Positions 8,946 through 17,945 of a stretch of 21,329 nucleotides of DNA are shown one piece after another. A program made the translations under genes and the position numbers. Below the pieces are notes generated by a model. The model was given only the letters and a program-made list of their open reading frames with translations. It made no database searches and was not told where the DNA came from. The stretch's first letter is position 1. Each line of letters opens with the position of its first letter. The stretch comes from an uncultured Prevotella sp. (GTDB lineage: Bacteria; Bacteroidota; Bacteroidia; Bacteroidales; Bacteroidaceae), in contig CAMTJK010000021.1 of the NCBI GenBank assembly GCA_947072805.1, positions 1 to 21,329 of the forward strand, given 5' to 3'.

Positions 8946-10652
8946 ATGAAAAAGCTTATATATTCCATAATCGCCGGTCTTGCCTTGGTTGCTACCATGA
9001 GCAGTTGTGAAGATTTCTTGGACAAGGAAATAACCGGCAATCCAACGGATAAGAATTATTACGACACGCAATATAAGATGCAGTCAGCCCTTGATGCCGT
9101 CTACGATTTGTTGCAGTCGGATGGATACAACGATCAGGAATGGCGATTCGGTGAAGCCATGGGCGACAATGTTTTCGGTACTGACGAGGGACTCAGTTCG
9201 CACATGGGACAGTTGGTGAATTTTCGTTTCAATACATCCAACCAATGGATTCTGCAACGCTGGAACCTGAATTATGAAGGCATACATCGTGCAAACCAAG
9301 TTATTGCGAACATGGACAAGGTGCACATATCCACAAATGCCTATACGGCTTATCAAGGCATACGTTGGATTTACGGACAGGCAAAATTCCTGCGTGCGTA
9401 TTATTATTTCAATCTTGTGAAGACATACGGTGGTGTACCTGTCCGTCCCGAAGTGGAGGAAGTGGAGAAACTGGTGATACCGCGTTCAACGAAGGAAGAA
9501 TGCTATGCCTATATTGAAAAAGACCTGCGTGAGGCAGCAATCATGTTGCCCACGGTTTACAACTCGTCTTCCGAGTTGGGCAAGATTACACGAGGCGCGG
9601 CTGTGGCATTGCTCATGAAAGTGCTGATGTATGAGGCCAAACCGGGTGTCAATTCCGACAAGTGGCAGCAGATGGTGGAACTCGGCAAGTACATGGTTGA
9701 TGGTGAGACGATGACCTACGCCCAAATGCTGGATTATGACGGCAGCGAGGACTGGGAGGCATTGCGCAAGCGTCTGTGGTTCAAACCGGTGGAAGAGATT
9801 GAGAACGGAACGTCAAATACAGGTGAATACGAAAGTCCCGATGCGGCGTTGGACAATATCAGCCGTATTTATTCACTGTCATACACAGACTATTATGGCA
9901 GTCCGTTGCATAATGGTGACAAGCAGGCGTATATGTTCCAATTCTACAGTGATGGCGAATATTGTAAAGGTTCTGTGTTCGAGGTGAACTTCAAGGAGAG
10001 CGGAGACGGCACAGCCGGTGATGTCAATGAAGGACAGGGACTTGAATTTTTTGCTGTCGGCAATGTAAAGATGTACGCGAAAGATGCGTTGTTGAACAAT
10101 ATTTTTGGTTCCGATGTACGCAAGGATTTCACCATTCACCATCAGGGACAGACCTTCGATGGTGAGATATGGCAAGGCGGAGAGGGGAACTATGTGTCGT
10201 TGAAATGGTACACTCCCAAAAAGGATGTTCCGAAGTTTGCAGGTGACAATGGCAAGAACCGCCGTGTAATAAGATATGCCGATGTCGTGTTGATGTATGC
10301 AGAGGCTCTTAATGAGACAGGCGACCATGTAGCAGCATTGACAAACCTTAACAAGTGCAAGGCACAAGTGAATACCATAAACCAGTCCACACAGCTTTAT
10401 GTTGCAGGCGGTTACGGATACATACGCGACCAGATTTGGGATGAGCGCCGCAAGGAGTTCGCTTTTGAATGGGATCGCTATTTCGACATCGTGCGCCAGG
10501 GACGTGCTGCAAAGGTGCTTCATGCATTTGCCAATATAGATCCTACTCACCGCGGGGCGTTCTTCCGTGAAGGTGTGAATGAACTGATGCCTATCCCGCA
10601 GAACGAGATAGACTACTCAAATGGTGTCGTAGAACAGAATCCCGGATATTAA
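8946..10652 (+). CDS. susD-like: SusD-like glycan-binding outer-membrane lipoprotein
   Basis: This 568-residue RagB/SusD family lipoprotein is the surface lid that binds the target glycan and feeds it to SusC. The lipobox MSSC places the lipidated Cys at residue 21, and the acidic CEDFLD that follows fits the surface-export signal of Bacteroidota lipoproteins. The N-terminal helical TPR-like part includes RFLRAYYYFNLVKTYGGVP-like KFLRAYYYFNLVKTYGGVP at about 144-162. The C-terminal half carries RRVIRYADVVLMYAEALNE, WDERRKEFAFEWDRYFDIVR and the closing PIPQNEID, all hallmark segments. Unlike its neighbours, it has a clear Shine-Dalgarno sequence, AGGAG at 8931-8935, 10 bases before the ATG. 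It lies 26 bases after susC and 35 bases before the next lipoprotein gene. Confidence 0.95.
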   Translation: MKKLIYSIIAGLALVATMSSCEDFLDKEITGNPTDKNYYDTQYKMQSALDAVYDLLQSDGYNDQEWRFGEAMGDNVFGTDEGLSSHMGQLVNFRFNTSNQWILQRWNLNYEGIHRANQVIANMDKVHISTNAYTAYQGIRWIYGQAKFLRAYYYFNLVKTYGGVPVRPEVEEVEKLVIPRSTKEECYAYIEKDLREAAIMLPTVYNSSSELGKITRGAAVALLMKVLMYEAKPGVNSDKWQQMVELGKYMVDGETMTYAQMLDYDGSEDWEALRKRLWFKPVEEIENGTSNTGEYESPDAALDNISRIYSLSYTDYYGSPLHNGDKQAYMFQFYSDGEYCKGSVFEVNFKESGDGTAGDVNEGQGLEFFAVGNVKMYAKDALLNNIFGSDVRKDFTIHHQGQTFDGEIWQGGEGNYVSLKWYTPKKDVPKFAGDNGKNRRVIRYADVVLMYAEALNETGDHVAALTNLNKCKAQVNTINQSTQLYVAGGYGYIRDQIWDERRKEFAFEWDRYFDIVRQGRAAKVLHAFANIDPTHRGAFFREGVNELMPIPQNEIDYSNGVVEQNPGY

Positions 10653-10687
10653 ACAATGATGTCATTAACAATAAAACGTATAATGAA

Positions 10688-11665
10688 ATGAAACATATCA
10701 GCAAGATATTATATGTAGTCTTATTTTCCATCGTTATAGGATTCAGTTCCTGTTCCGATGAGAACGAGAGTGCGCGTATTCCGCAAGCTGTTGTTACTGT
10801 CAGCCAGACCAATCTCGAAATTAATGAATCAATGGAAATACATTTCCTTGGAGTGGCCGACCAAGTAGTCGTTTATACAGGTGATGATACCCATGACTAT
10901 TCGCTACGTGAAACGGACAACAACACGGGATTTGTGGTTAACAAGGGACTGTTTACTTATTCATATTCAGTGCCTGGAACTTTCAAGGTCGTCGTGTTGG
11001 CGACAACGTATGACACTTATATGGGCAATGGACTCCGCACAGATACTACATCTTTTTATGTGACAGTGAAAGATGATGTAACCGAACTGGAACAGGTGTA
11101 TTCTACAATCACGCCGAATGTATATTATGCCTCACTTGTAAATGAGAGTGACTGGGTTATGTGTCTGCCAACAAAGCAAGTGTACAACAATCGTGAGGTG
11201 ACGCTTAATGCCAAGCGCCAGAGACTAAGTTTTGAAATAGCTTCCGACTCTTCAAAGATTTATGTTGACGATGTGATATATTCCGCAAAGAATTATTATG
11301 ATCTGACACAGCCCCACGATATCCGCGTTGAGTCTGACTTTGGAAGCATACGCAACTACAGGTTATACACAATGATTTATCCAGAGTTCAAAAGTGTCAA
11401 ACTAAATGGAGTCGCGGGTAAGTTAGTACGCGATGCCTTCAATCAGGATTCCCAAGTTTATCAGTTCACTCTTCCCAAAGGCACAACCGGGCCGGTCATT
11501 GAATACATGCTTGATGGCGATGGTACGTTCCTTGTGGATGGAGTTCCCTTGGTGTCAGGGTCAAGGATAAATCTGGATAGTAGTCTTACCCTTTACAGGG
11601 TCAATGCAGATAATGATGCGGTATCCGCAACATCAACTGTAAGATTTGAGATAACATACGAATAA
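10688..11665 (+). CDS. SusE-position surface lipoprotein with PKD-like domain, putative glycan-binding protein
   Basis: This 325-residue lipoprotein sits directly after susD, where PULs usually encode the surface glycan-binding protein. The lipobox FSSC puts the lipidated Cys at residue 22, followed by acidic SDENES, consistent with surface export. Residues about 35-130 form an immunoglobulin/PKD-like domain with VADQVVVYTGDDTHDYS, a pattern seen in Bacteroidales SusE-position proteins. Residues about 140-325 look like further beta-sandwich modules, with no catalytic motif. The function as a binding protein is inferred from position and architecture, not from a recognised binding site. The start is fixed: the ATG at 10683, five bases upstream, is followed at once by a stop. 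The next gene starts 8 bases after its stop. Confidence 0.75.
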   Translation: MKHISKILYVVLFSIVIGFSSCSDENESARIPQAVVTVSQTNLEINESMEIHFLGVADQVVVYTGDDTHDYSLRETDNNTGFVVNKGLFTYSYSVPGTFKVVVLATTYDTYMGNGLRTDTTSFYVTVKDDVTELEQVYSTITPNVYYASLVNESDWVMCLPTKQVYNNREVTLNAKRQRLSFEIASDSSKIYVDDVIYSAKNYYDLTQPHDIRVESDFGSIRNYRLYTMIYPEFKSVKLNGVAGKLVRDAFNQDSQVYQFTLPKGTTGPVIEYMLDGDGTFLVDGVPLVSGSRINLDSSLTLYRVNADNDAVSATSTVRFEITYE

Positions 11666-11673
11666 CAATATTT

Positions 11674-13629
11674 ATGAATCATAATATAAATAAGGTGGCA
11701 AATAAAGTGTCATGTATTATTGTGTCATTGATGTTTTCGCTCTCCGCTTTGGCGGAGGGCGAGGCACCATATAACGGTTCCCGCATATTCTGGGACACTG
11801 CAACGAAGGTGACTGTCTTTCCCAATGGTGGCTATGCACGCATAATACAGTTACAGGATGGACGTCTGATGGCTGTTACTGAGAATAACGGCATTGACAT
11901 TTCATTCAGTACTAATAAGGGCGGTACTTGGTCTTCGCAGACGAAAATAGTCAGCAATCCATCTGGATTACCGGAGTGTGTGCCTGACCTCATACAACTT
12001 TCCGACGGTACGATATTGGTTGCTTATAATCCGCGGCCTACGGAACCTTATTCGGAAGAGCGTAAGTTTGGCATACGACTCAAGCGCAGTACGGACAACG
12101 GCATGACATGGAGTGATGAGGTATATGTAATAGATGCTGATTACGAGGCTGGCACAGGATGTTGGGAACCGTCGTTCCTTCAACTTCCGTCAGGCGAGGT
12201 TCATTTATATTATGCCGATGAACATCCCTATCCGGAAAACAATGACCAGCAGATATCGCTTTGCCGTTCGTTTGACAACGGACAGACATGGTCGTCTCCA
12301 GAGAAAGTGAGTTACCGCCAGGGATGGCGTGACGGAATGCCTTCGGCCGTGATTCTGAAGGACGGTAATATTGCAATTGCCTACGAGGATAATGGATGGG
12401 CTGGTTTTGAATGGAATTTTATGCCCACGATTTCAGTATGTCCGCTTGATGTAAATTGGCACAATTGGTGGACGGCAGGAGACAGTCCATACCGCTGGCA
12501 GGCACGCAATTATGATTTCGTAAATTCCGGTATCCGTGGTGGTGCTCCTTATTTGCGCGTGTTGCCATGGGGTGAAACGGTTTTGTCGCACCAGTCTGAC
12601 TATAATAATGATGGTCGACAGAATATGTATGTATATGTAGGCAATGAACATGCCCAGGATTTTAAGGCCGCATGTGCACCTTTCAGTCTTGGGATGAATG
12701 AGGAAGCTCTATGGACCTCACTTGCTGTAATAGATACCGGAATAGTGGTGGCCGTAGCACCGATAAGCGGACATGTGGAAATGATGAAAGGCTATCCCGT
12801 GCGCCAACTCAACGCTCCATTTGGTTCTCCTGTGGTAGACGGTACGCAGACGCGCAATGAGGGATATTACAAACCTATGGCAACCCAGATGATTCTCGGA
12901 CGGGAATATGGCACACGTTTTACGGGTGATTTCGCATACAATAACGATTCACTCTATTTCACCTCGCGTGTATCGGACACAGACCAAGTTGCTGTGACAG
13001 GTTCTTTCGGCGACGGAATCTCGCTTTATCTTGATACCAAGTATGCTTCCGCGACATATCCGGAAGACGGCATCTTCCGTTTCTTCTTCCGGTTGGACGG
13101 CACTATGCAGGTGATGTATGGAGAGAAAGGTGGGCGGACATGGCAGCGCAAGGCAGACGGTGACACGCTTAATATTAATTATAAAGTGACACGTAAGTCC
13201 ACCTATTATGTAATAGAGGCTGCAATCCCTTGGGCGGGATTGGGATTCGATACGGCACCGGTGGAGCAGATGATGCGCGTGAACGTGATGTTGCAGAACC
13301 GTAGCAAGACAAACAGCACACCCGTCTATGAGATGTTGCCGGATGCCAAGCGCGATGCCTCGTGGTCATGGATGGACTTCGTGTTGTTGGAAAATCCGGC
13401 CAGTGGAATTGGTAAGGTTGAAGCCACAGAGCCGGAGATTATAGTTGACGGTACGCAGTTGAATGTCATTAACGGAAATGTGATAAGTATAATGTTGTAT
13501 GCTTTGGACGGTCGTTGCATAGGGAACTGCAAGGGACGTAACGCTATTCAACTGCCTTCCGGTACGAATGGTATTGTCATTGCCCGAATTCTTTTGGACG
13601 ATGGTACAATAATATCAAGGAAAATATAG
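11674..13629 (+). CDS. Sialidase-fold (GH93-like) enzyme with CBM9-like domain and T9SS-like tail
   Basis: This 651-residue secreted protein has a signal peptide to about residue 27 (ALA|E). A six-bladed sialidase-type propeller (about 40-370) carries three Asp-boxes: STNKGGTW (79-86), STDNGMTW (139-146) and SFDNGQTW (199-206). There is no arginine triad obvious enough to call a sialidase. WEPSF (Glu165) and AYED (Glu238) sit 73 residues apart, close to the spacing of the catalytic Glu pair recalled for the GH93 exo-arabinanase of Fusarium, so an exo-arabinanase-like activity is proposed. Residues about 385-575 resemble a CBM9/DOMON-type sandwich (DGISLYLDTK, VIEAAIPWAGLGF). The end, about 590-651, with MLYALDGRCIG, resembles a T9SS sorting tail. 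It lies inside the operon, 8 bases after the lipoprotein gene and 38 bases before the HTCS. The substrate remains uncertain. Confidence 0.72.
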   Translation: MNHNINKVANKVSCIIVSLMFSLSALAEGEAPYNGSRIFWDTATKVTVFPNGGYARIIQLQDGRLMAVTENNGIDISFSTNKGGTWSSQTKIVSNPSGLPECVPDLIQLSDGTILVAYNPRPTEPYSEERKFGIRLKRSTDNGMTWSDEVYVIDADYEAGTGCWEPSFLQLPSGEVHLYYADEHPYPENNDQQISLCRSFDNGQTWSSPEKVSYRQGWRDGMPSAVILKDGNIAIAYEDNGWAGFEWNFMPTISVCPLDVNWHNWWTAGDSPYRWQARNYDFVNSGIRGGAPYLRVLPWGETVLSHQSDYNNDGRQNMYVYVGNEHAQDFKAACAPFSLGMNEEALWTSLAVIDTGIVVAVAPISGHVEMMKGYPVRQLNAPFGSPVVDGTQTRNEGYYKPMATQMILGREYGTRFTGDFAYNNDSLYFTSRVSDTDQVAVTGSFGDGISLYLDTKYASATYPEDGIFRFFFRLDGTMQVMYGEKGGRTWQRKADGDTLNINYKVTRKSTYYVIEAAIPWAGLGFDTAPVEQMMRVNVMLQNRSKTNSTPVYEMLPDAKRDASWSWMDFVLLENPASGIGKVEATEPEIIVDGTQLNVINGNVISIMLYALDGRCIGNCKGRNAIQLPSGTNGIVIARILLDDGTIISRKI

Positions 13630-13667
13630 TTATAATAGTTATTAAAACTAATAAAAGTAAGTCTGTT

Positions 13668-16600
13668 ATGCGTAAACTATTTTTAATATTCCAGTTTGTC
13701 CTGTCCGCTTGTTTCTCTGTTGAGGCGGCGAGTTACAGGTTCTTTCATCCCACAAACCTGCTCGGGTTGCCCCATCAGCAGGTGGAGGCTCTTGCCCAAG
13801 ACGGCAAGGGGAATATCTGGATAGGCACGCGCAACGGACTGGTATGCTTTGACGGTTATGTCGCCCGTTGTTATTATAATAATGGAACTGCAAATTCCTT
13901 GGCGCATAATTTTGTGAAGTCATTGTTCGTGGACAGCAAGCAGAGGTTGTGGATATGCACGCAACGTGGGCTTAGCATGTATCGTCCTGCAAGTGATGAT
14001 TTCAGGAATTATGAATTGTCTGGATGCTATATACAGTCGATGGCAGAATCTGGTCATGGCAAGCTGTTTTGTGCCGGTGACAGGCTTTTTGTGTATGACG
14101 AGCAGAAAGACGACTTTGATGCTCTGCCCTCGTTGGGGGAGGGCTTCATCCTTTCTTTGGCAACCGACAAGAAGGGAAACCTTTATGTATGCACCAACTC
14201 CTCGATATATACGTATGATGCCACTCTGGCAAAGATTTCACGACTCTCTCCGCGTTTTTATTCTGACTTCATAACAGGTTTCGACGGTATAATGCCGATG
14301 CTTGTAGACCATGCCGGACGATTGTGGATAGGACGTAACGGAAGGGGGGTGATGGCCATCGACCTGAAGGACATGCAGACGGAAGTCTTCGGCGCTGAAA
14401 AATTGTCTGACGGTACGGTAAGGACGATATGCGAGGACAAGAAGAACCGTATATGGCTTGGCACGGAACGAGGCCTGACCGTCATTCGTCCTAATGGCGG
14501 CATAGACATCATCCGCCAAGATTTCAACAACGACAATCTTTTGAGTGACAATGCCATCTACGCCATATTGTGCGACAGGGATAACAACATTTGGGTCGGC
14601 TCCTATTTCGGCGGCGTGGACATGATGCGAGGTGACCATCCTTTCACTTGGTACGAACCTGGACATGCCCCGGTGAACATCAAGGGAAAGGTGGCAAGGG
14701 TGATGGCTGAAGTGGACAATGGAGACATCTGGATTGCCACGGAAGACGGTGGGCTGAACATCTACAACCGTCGGACAGAAACCTTCTCACAGTTCGACCG
14801 CATTCCGGGAGTAGGGAACAACGTGCATTGCCTTTACTATGACCGCAAGTCTTCAGACATGTGGATTGGGACTTTCCGGCATGGACTGTTCAAATACAAC
14901 TTGTCTTCCGGTGCCGTGAAACGGTATGAGCTTATTCCCGGCAGTACGGACAATTCCATTTTCGGCTTTGCACGGCAGGGCAACGGACGTATGTGGATTG
15001 CCACGACTCAAGGTCTCCGCTGTTACGATGCGGCACACGACACGTTCGGGAAAACTGGCAATGACAGGCTCGATAATTATTTTGCATATACTTTAGCCGT
15101 TGACCGGAATGACAATGTCTGGGTCGGAACAGTGCGTGACGGGATGTTCTGCATTGACGGACGCAGCGGGAAGGTGAGGCAGTATGCCGCCAAGGATGGC
15201 GGACTGAAGGACAATTATGTAACTTGTATTTATCCTTCATCTGACGGGAAAATATGGGTAGGTACGAACAATAACGGAATACAGCTTTTCAATCCGGAAA
15301 CAGGAGTTGCAGAGGACCTTAATGATGAGCCAATATTACGGACATGCACCGTGTGCAGCATTTGCGACGACGGTAACGGGCATATATGGATAGGCACGAG
15401 CCAAGGGCTTTTCCAATATACGCCGAAGACGGATGGTGTGGTGCGCTTCACCACCGAGAATGGGTTGCCTACTAACCAGATGAACTTCTCTTCCACTCTG
15501 ATGGCATCGGACGGCAGGATGTATGTTGGCACTGTCAACGGGTTGGTGGCTTTCAATCCCTCGGGGATGAAATCGGACTTGGGCGCGTTTGATGTCCATC
15601 TGAAATCATTGCTCATCAATGGTGTCGAAGTGAATGCCGCAACGGAAGATTCTCCTTTGAAAGACGAACTTGACAAGACCGATGTGTTGAGGCTTTCTTA
15701 CAGCCAGGCCCGCTCTTTCTCCATTGACTATGGCGTAATAATGCCCGGCAATGCCACGACGGTCAACTATCAGGTTTTGGTTGAAGGCATTGACAAAAAC
15801 TGGCGTAACGTCGGTACGGAGCGCCGGTTCTCGGGATACAAGCTGCAGCCTGGCACTTACATCATCCATGTGCGTGCCAACAATTCTAACGAAGGATGGG
15901 ACAAGTGTCCGGAGAAAACCATAACGATTGTCGTTGCCGCACCTTTCTATCGTAGCGTATGGGCATATCTTTTCTACATTTTTGTCGTGGCATTGGTGGT
16001 CTACTATCTGCAACGTTCTTACAAGCAGCGCTTGCAGGAGAAGAACAAGATGAAGATGGCCATAATTGAGAAGGAAAAGATAGAGGAGATAGACCGCGCG
16101 AAGTCGGATTTCTTCACCATGGTGTCGCATGAGCTGAAGACACCGCTTTCACTCATCGTCGCTCCGTTGAAAAGCATACGGAACGACAGTATGAGTGAGG
16201 CCGGACGCAAACATTTAGAGACGGCAATCCAGAACACCCAAAAGATGGAACAGCTCATCGGTGAGCTTGTCACCTTTAACAAGGTGGAGTCGGACAATTT
16301 CCCCTTCTACATACAGAAGGGCAATCCGCTGGAGTTCATGGACCGAATTGCCCTGTCTTTCCGCGACACGGCCTCGGGGCACCAGCTGGTGTTCCGCGTC
16401 ATCCTTGAGGACAACGGAGAAGATGTATGGTTCTCGCCTTCCTATTTGGAAAAGATACTGAACAACCTTCTGTCAAATGCCTTCAAGTTCACATCCGAAG
16501 GTGGCACGGTTACGGTGAAGTCTTCCATTACAACCCGTTCCGACAACCATACATATCTGTATTTCGATGTTACGGATACGGGAATAGGAATAGTCAAGGA

Positions 16601-17672
16601 AGAGCAGGAAAGGATTTTCGGCAGATTCTACCAGACCAAGCGCGGATATAGTGCAAACAATCATGGCTGGGGAATCGGACTGGCATTGGTGAAACGCCTC
16701 GTTGACATTCACAAGGGAACAATCGAAGTGGAAAGCGAAATCGGGCATGGCACAACGTTCAAGGTGTGGTTGAATGTAGATGCGGACGCTTTCAGCAAGG
16801 ACAACATCATCAATGAGGACAAGGTGATAGTGCCGCTGAAAGACTACAGCTTTACTCCTACCATGACCGACATGCAGGGACATGCCAATGAAGCAGAGGG
16901 TGTGAACGACGATGAGAAACTCTCAATACTGATTGTCGAGGACAACCGCGACCTGCTGATGTTCCTGAAAGATTATTTTGCCCAGCGTTACAATGTCTTC
17001 ACGGCAGAGAATGGGGTGCAGGCACTCGCCATAACGGCAGCAGAGTCGATACAGCTGGTCGTCAGTGATGTCATGATGCCTGAAATGGACGGCATAGAAT
17101 TGTGCAGGCAATTGAAGGAAGACGTGACCACTTCGCATATCCCCGTGATACTTCTTACTGCCAAGAACGAACAGGAAGATGTCGTGACCGGTTACAAGAG
17201 CGGTGCGGAAGCCTACGTGTCGAAACCGTTCGACCCACAAGTGCTCGACTTGCAGGTTAATAACATCATCCAGCTGGTGAAAAACCGCCAGAAGGAGATT
17301 GTAGAAGCGAATACGGAAGATGTTGATTCAACGTCTCTCGGCCCTCTCGACAAAGAGTTCATGCACAAAGTCAATGAGCTTATTGACAAGCATATAAGTG
17401 ACAGTGACTTTTCCATTGCCGACATAACGACGGAACTTGCCATCAGCAGAAGTCTGCTTCATACAAAGATGAAGAACCTTGTCAACATGTCGATGGGTGA
17501 GTATGTCCGCCGCAAACGCCTTATTCTGGCGTGCCAATTGCTAAAGGACGGCTACAATGTCTCTGATACTGCCTATAAATCCGGTTTTGCAGATCCTAAT
17601 TATTTCTCAAAAGCATTCAAGAAACAAATAGGCAAGAGCCCGACAGAGTTTTTGTCGGAACAAAGGAAATAA
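13668..17672 (+). CDS. Hybrid two-component system regulator (HTCS)
   Basis: This 1334-residue inner-membrane sensor-regulator controls PUL transcription in response to a periplasmic oligosaccharide. After a signal peptide (about 1-20), the periplasmic sensor has at least 13 Reg_prop blades marked by motifs such as IWIGTRNGL (50), IWLGTERGL (262), IWVGTNNNG (529) and MYVGTVNGL (618), enough for two seven-bladed propellers. A Y_Y_Y domain follows (about 680-758), then one membrane helix (about 762-781). The HisKA domain has His821 in SHELKTPLS. The ATPase domain has LNNLLSNAFKFT (931-942), DTGIGI (970-975) and GWGIGL (1000-1005). The receiver has phosphoacceptor Asp1134 (SDVMMPEMDG) and Lys1186. 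A C-terminal AraC-type DNA-binding domain ends at PTEFL (1325-1329). All catalytic residues appear intact. Being inside the operon implies positive autoregulation. Confidence 0.95.
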   Translation: MRKLFLIFQFVLSACFSVEAASYRFFHPTNLLGLPHQQVEALAQDGKGNIWIGTRNGLVCFDGYVARCYYNNGTANSLAHNFVKSLFVDSKQRLWICTQRGLSMYRPASDDFRNYELSGCYIQSMAESGHGKLFCAGDRLFVYDEQKDDFDALPSLGEGFILSLATDKKGNLYVCTNSSIYTYDATLAKISRLSPRFYSDFITGFDGIMPMLVDHAGRLWIGRNGRGVMAIDLKDMQTEVFGAEKLSDGTVRTICEDKKNRIWLGTERGLTVIRPNGGIDIIRQDFNNDNLLSDNAIYAILCDRDNNIWVGSYFGGVDMMRGDHPFTWYEPGHAPVNIKGKVARVMAEVDNGDIWIATEDGGLNIYNRRTETFSQFDRIPGVGNNVHCLYYDRKSSDMWIGTFRHGLFKYNLSSGAVKRYELIPGSTDNSIFGFARQGNGRMWIATTQGLRCYDAAHDTFGKTGNDRLDNYFAYTLAVDRNDNVWVGTVRDGMFCIDGRSGKVRQYAAKDGGLKDNYVTCIYPSSDGKIWVGTNNNGIQLFNPETGVAEDLNDEPILRTCTVCSICDDGNGHIWIGTSQGLFQYTPKTDGVVRFTTENGLPTNQMNFSSTLMASDGRMYVGTVNGLVAFNPSGMKSDLGAFDVHLKSLLINGVEVNAATEDSPLKDELDKTDVLRLSYSQARSFSIDYGVIMPGNATTVNYQVLVEGIDKNWRNVGTERRFSGYKLQPGTYIIHVRANNSNEGWDKCPEKTITIVVAAPFYRSVWAYLFYIFVVALVVYYLQRSYKQRLQEKNKMKMAIIEKEKIEEIDRAKSDFFTMVSHELKTPLSLIVAPLKSIRNDSMSEAGRKHLETAIQNTQKMEQLIGELVTFNKVESDNFPFYIQKGNPLEFMDRIALSFRDTASGHQLVFRVILEDNGEDVWFSPSYLEKILNNLLSNAFKFTSEGGTVTVKSSITTRSDNHTYLYFDVTDTGIGIVKEEQERIFGRFYQTKRGYSANNHGWGIGLALVKRLVDIHKGTIEVESEIGHGTTFKVWLNVDADAFSKDNIINEDKVIVPLKDYSFTPTMTDMQGHANEAEGVNDDEKLSILIVEDNRDLLMFLKDYFAQRYNVFTAENGVQALAITAAESIQLVVSDVMMPEMDGIELCRQLKEDVTTSHIPVILLTAKNEQEDVVTGYKSGAEAYVSKPFDPQVLDLQVNNIIQLVKNRQKEIVEANTEDVDSTSLGPLDKEFMHKVNELIDKHISDSDFSIADITTELAISRSLLHTKMKNLVNMSMGEYVRRKRLILACQLLKDGYNVSDTAYKSGFADPNYFSKAFKKQIGKSPTEFLSEQRK

Positions 17673-17676
17673 GACT

Positions 17677-17826
17677 ATGAAACAAATGATTATGACATTC
17701 ATTGCATCTGTCCTTACTGGTGCAGCGGCGACCTTCGCGCAGACCTACAGCAATCCCGTGTTGCCACGTGTGGCTGATGCCGGCTGCATACGTTATGCAG
17801 GAAAATACTATAATAGTAATATCTAA
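17677..17826 (+). pseudogene. Truncated GH43-type gene: signal peptide and first blade only
   Basis: An ATG four bases after the HTCS stop opens a 49-codon frame. It encodes a signal peptide (about 1-21, FA|Q) followed by YSNPVLPRVADAGCIRYAGK, then YY and a stop at 17824-17826. The SNPVLP...ADxGCI.Y.GKYY pattern is the mature N-terminus and first catalytic blade (ADP/ADA Asp motif) of a secreted GH43-like enzyme. The rest of the enzyme, about 300 residues or more, is absent. The frame runs into AT-rich sequence that resembles an intergenic leader, including the palindrome TACTATAATAGTA at 17806-17818, which suggests a deletion. It cannot form a working propeller. An alternative, that it is a small functional peptide, is much less likely. 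Confidence 0.65.
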
Positions 17827-17844
17827 ATAAGGTGTATGACTGGA

Positions 17845-17943
17845 ATGATGAAGAAACTATTGTTAAGTATGTCTTTCGTGCTTGTCGCGTTGGCGGCACC
17901 GGCAGCCCTTCTCATCCGTGATATTATAATGAAAGTAAAATAA
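17845..17943 (+). pseudogene. Second signal-peptide stub of a lost secreted gene
   Basis: ATG 17845 (or the in-frame ATG at 17836) opens a 32-codon frame: MMKKLLLSMSFVLVALAAPA, then ALLIRD and IIMKVK, with a stop at 17941-17943. The first 20 residues are a good Sec signal peptide, while the remainder appears to be translated intergenic sequence, as its stop is two bases before the GH92-GH43 ATG. This suggests that a second secreted gene has been deleted down to its export signal. Because little coding sequence remains, the lost product cannot be named. A short secreted peptide or chance open frame remains possible. Confidence 0.45.
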
Positions 17944-17945
17944 AT

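Noticed and set aside
9879..10550. 223-codon open frame on the minus strand inside susD
   Set aside because: It lies wholly opposite a clear SusD gene, has no recognisable domain or leader, and its frame is a by-product of the susD codon pattern.
17829..17921. Alternative frame through the second stub (KVYDWNDEETIV...)
   Set aside because: It reads across the stub without a start codon or family resemblance. The overlapping signal-peptide frame is the better explanation.
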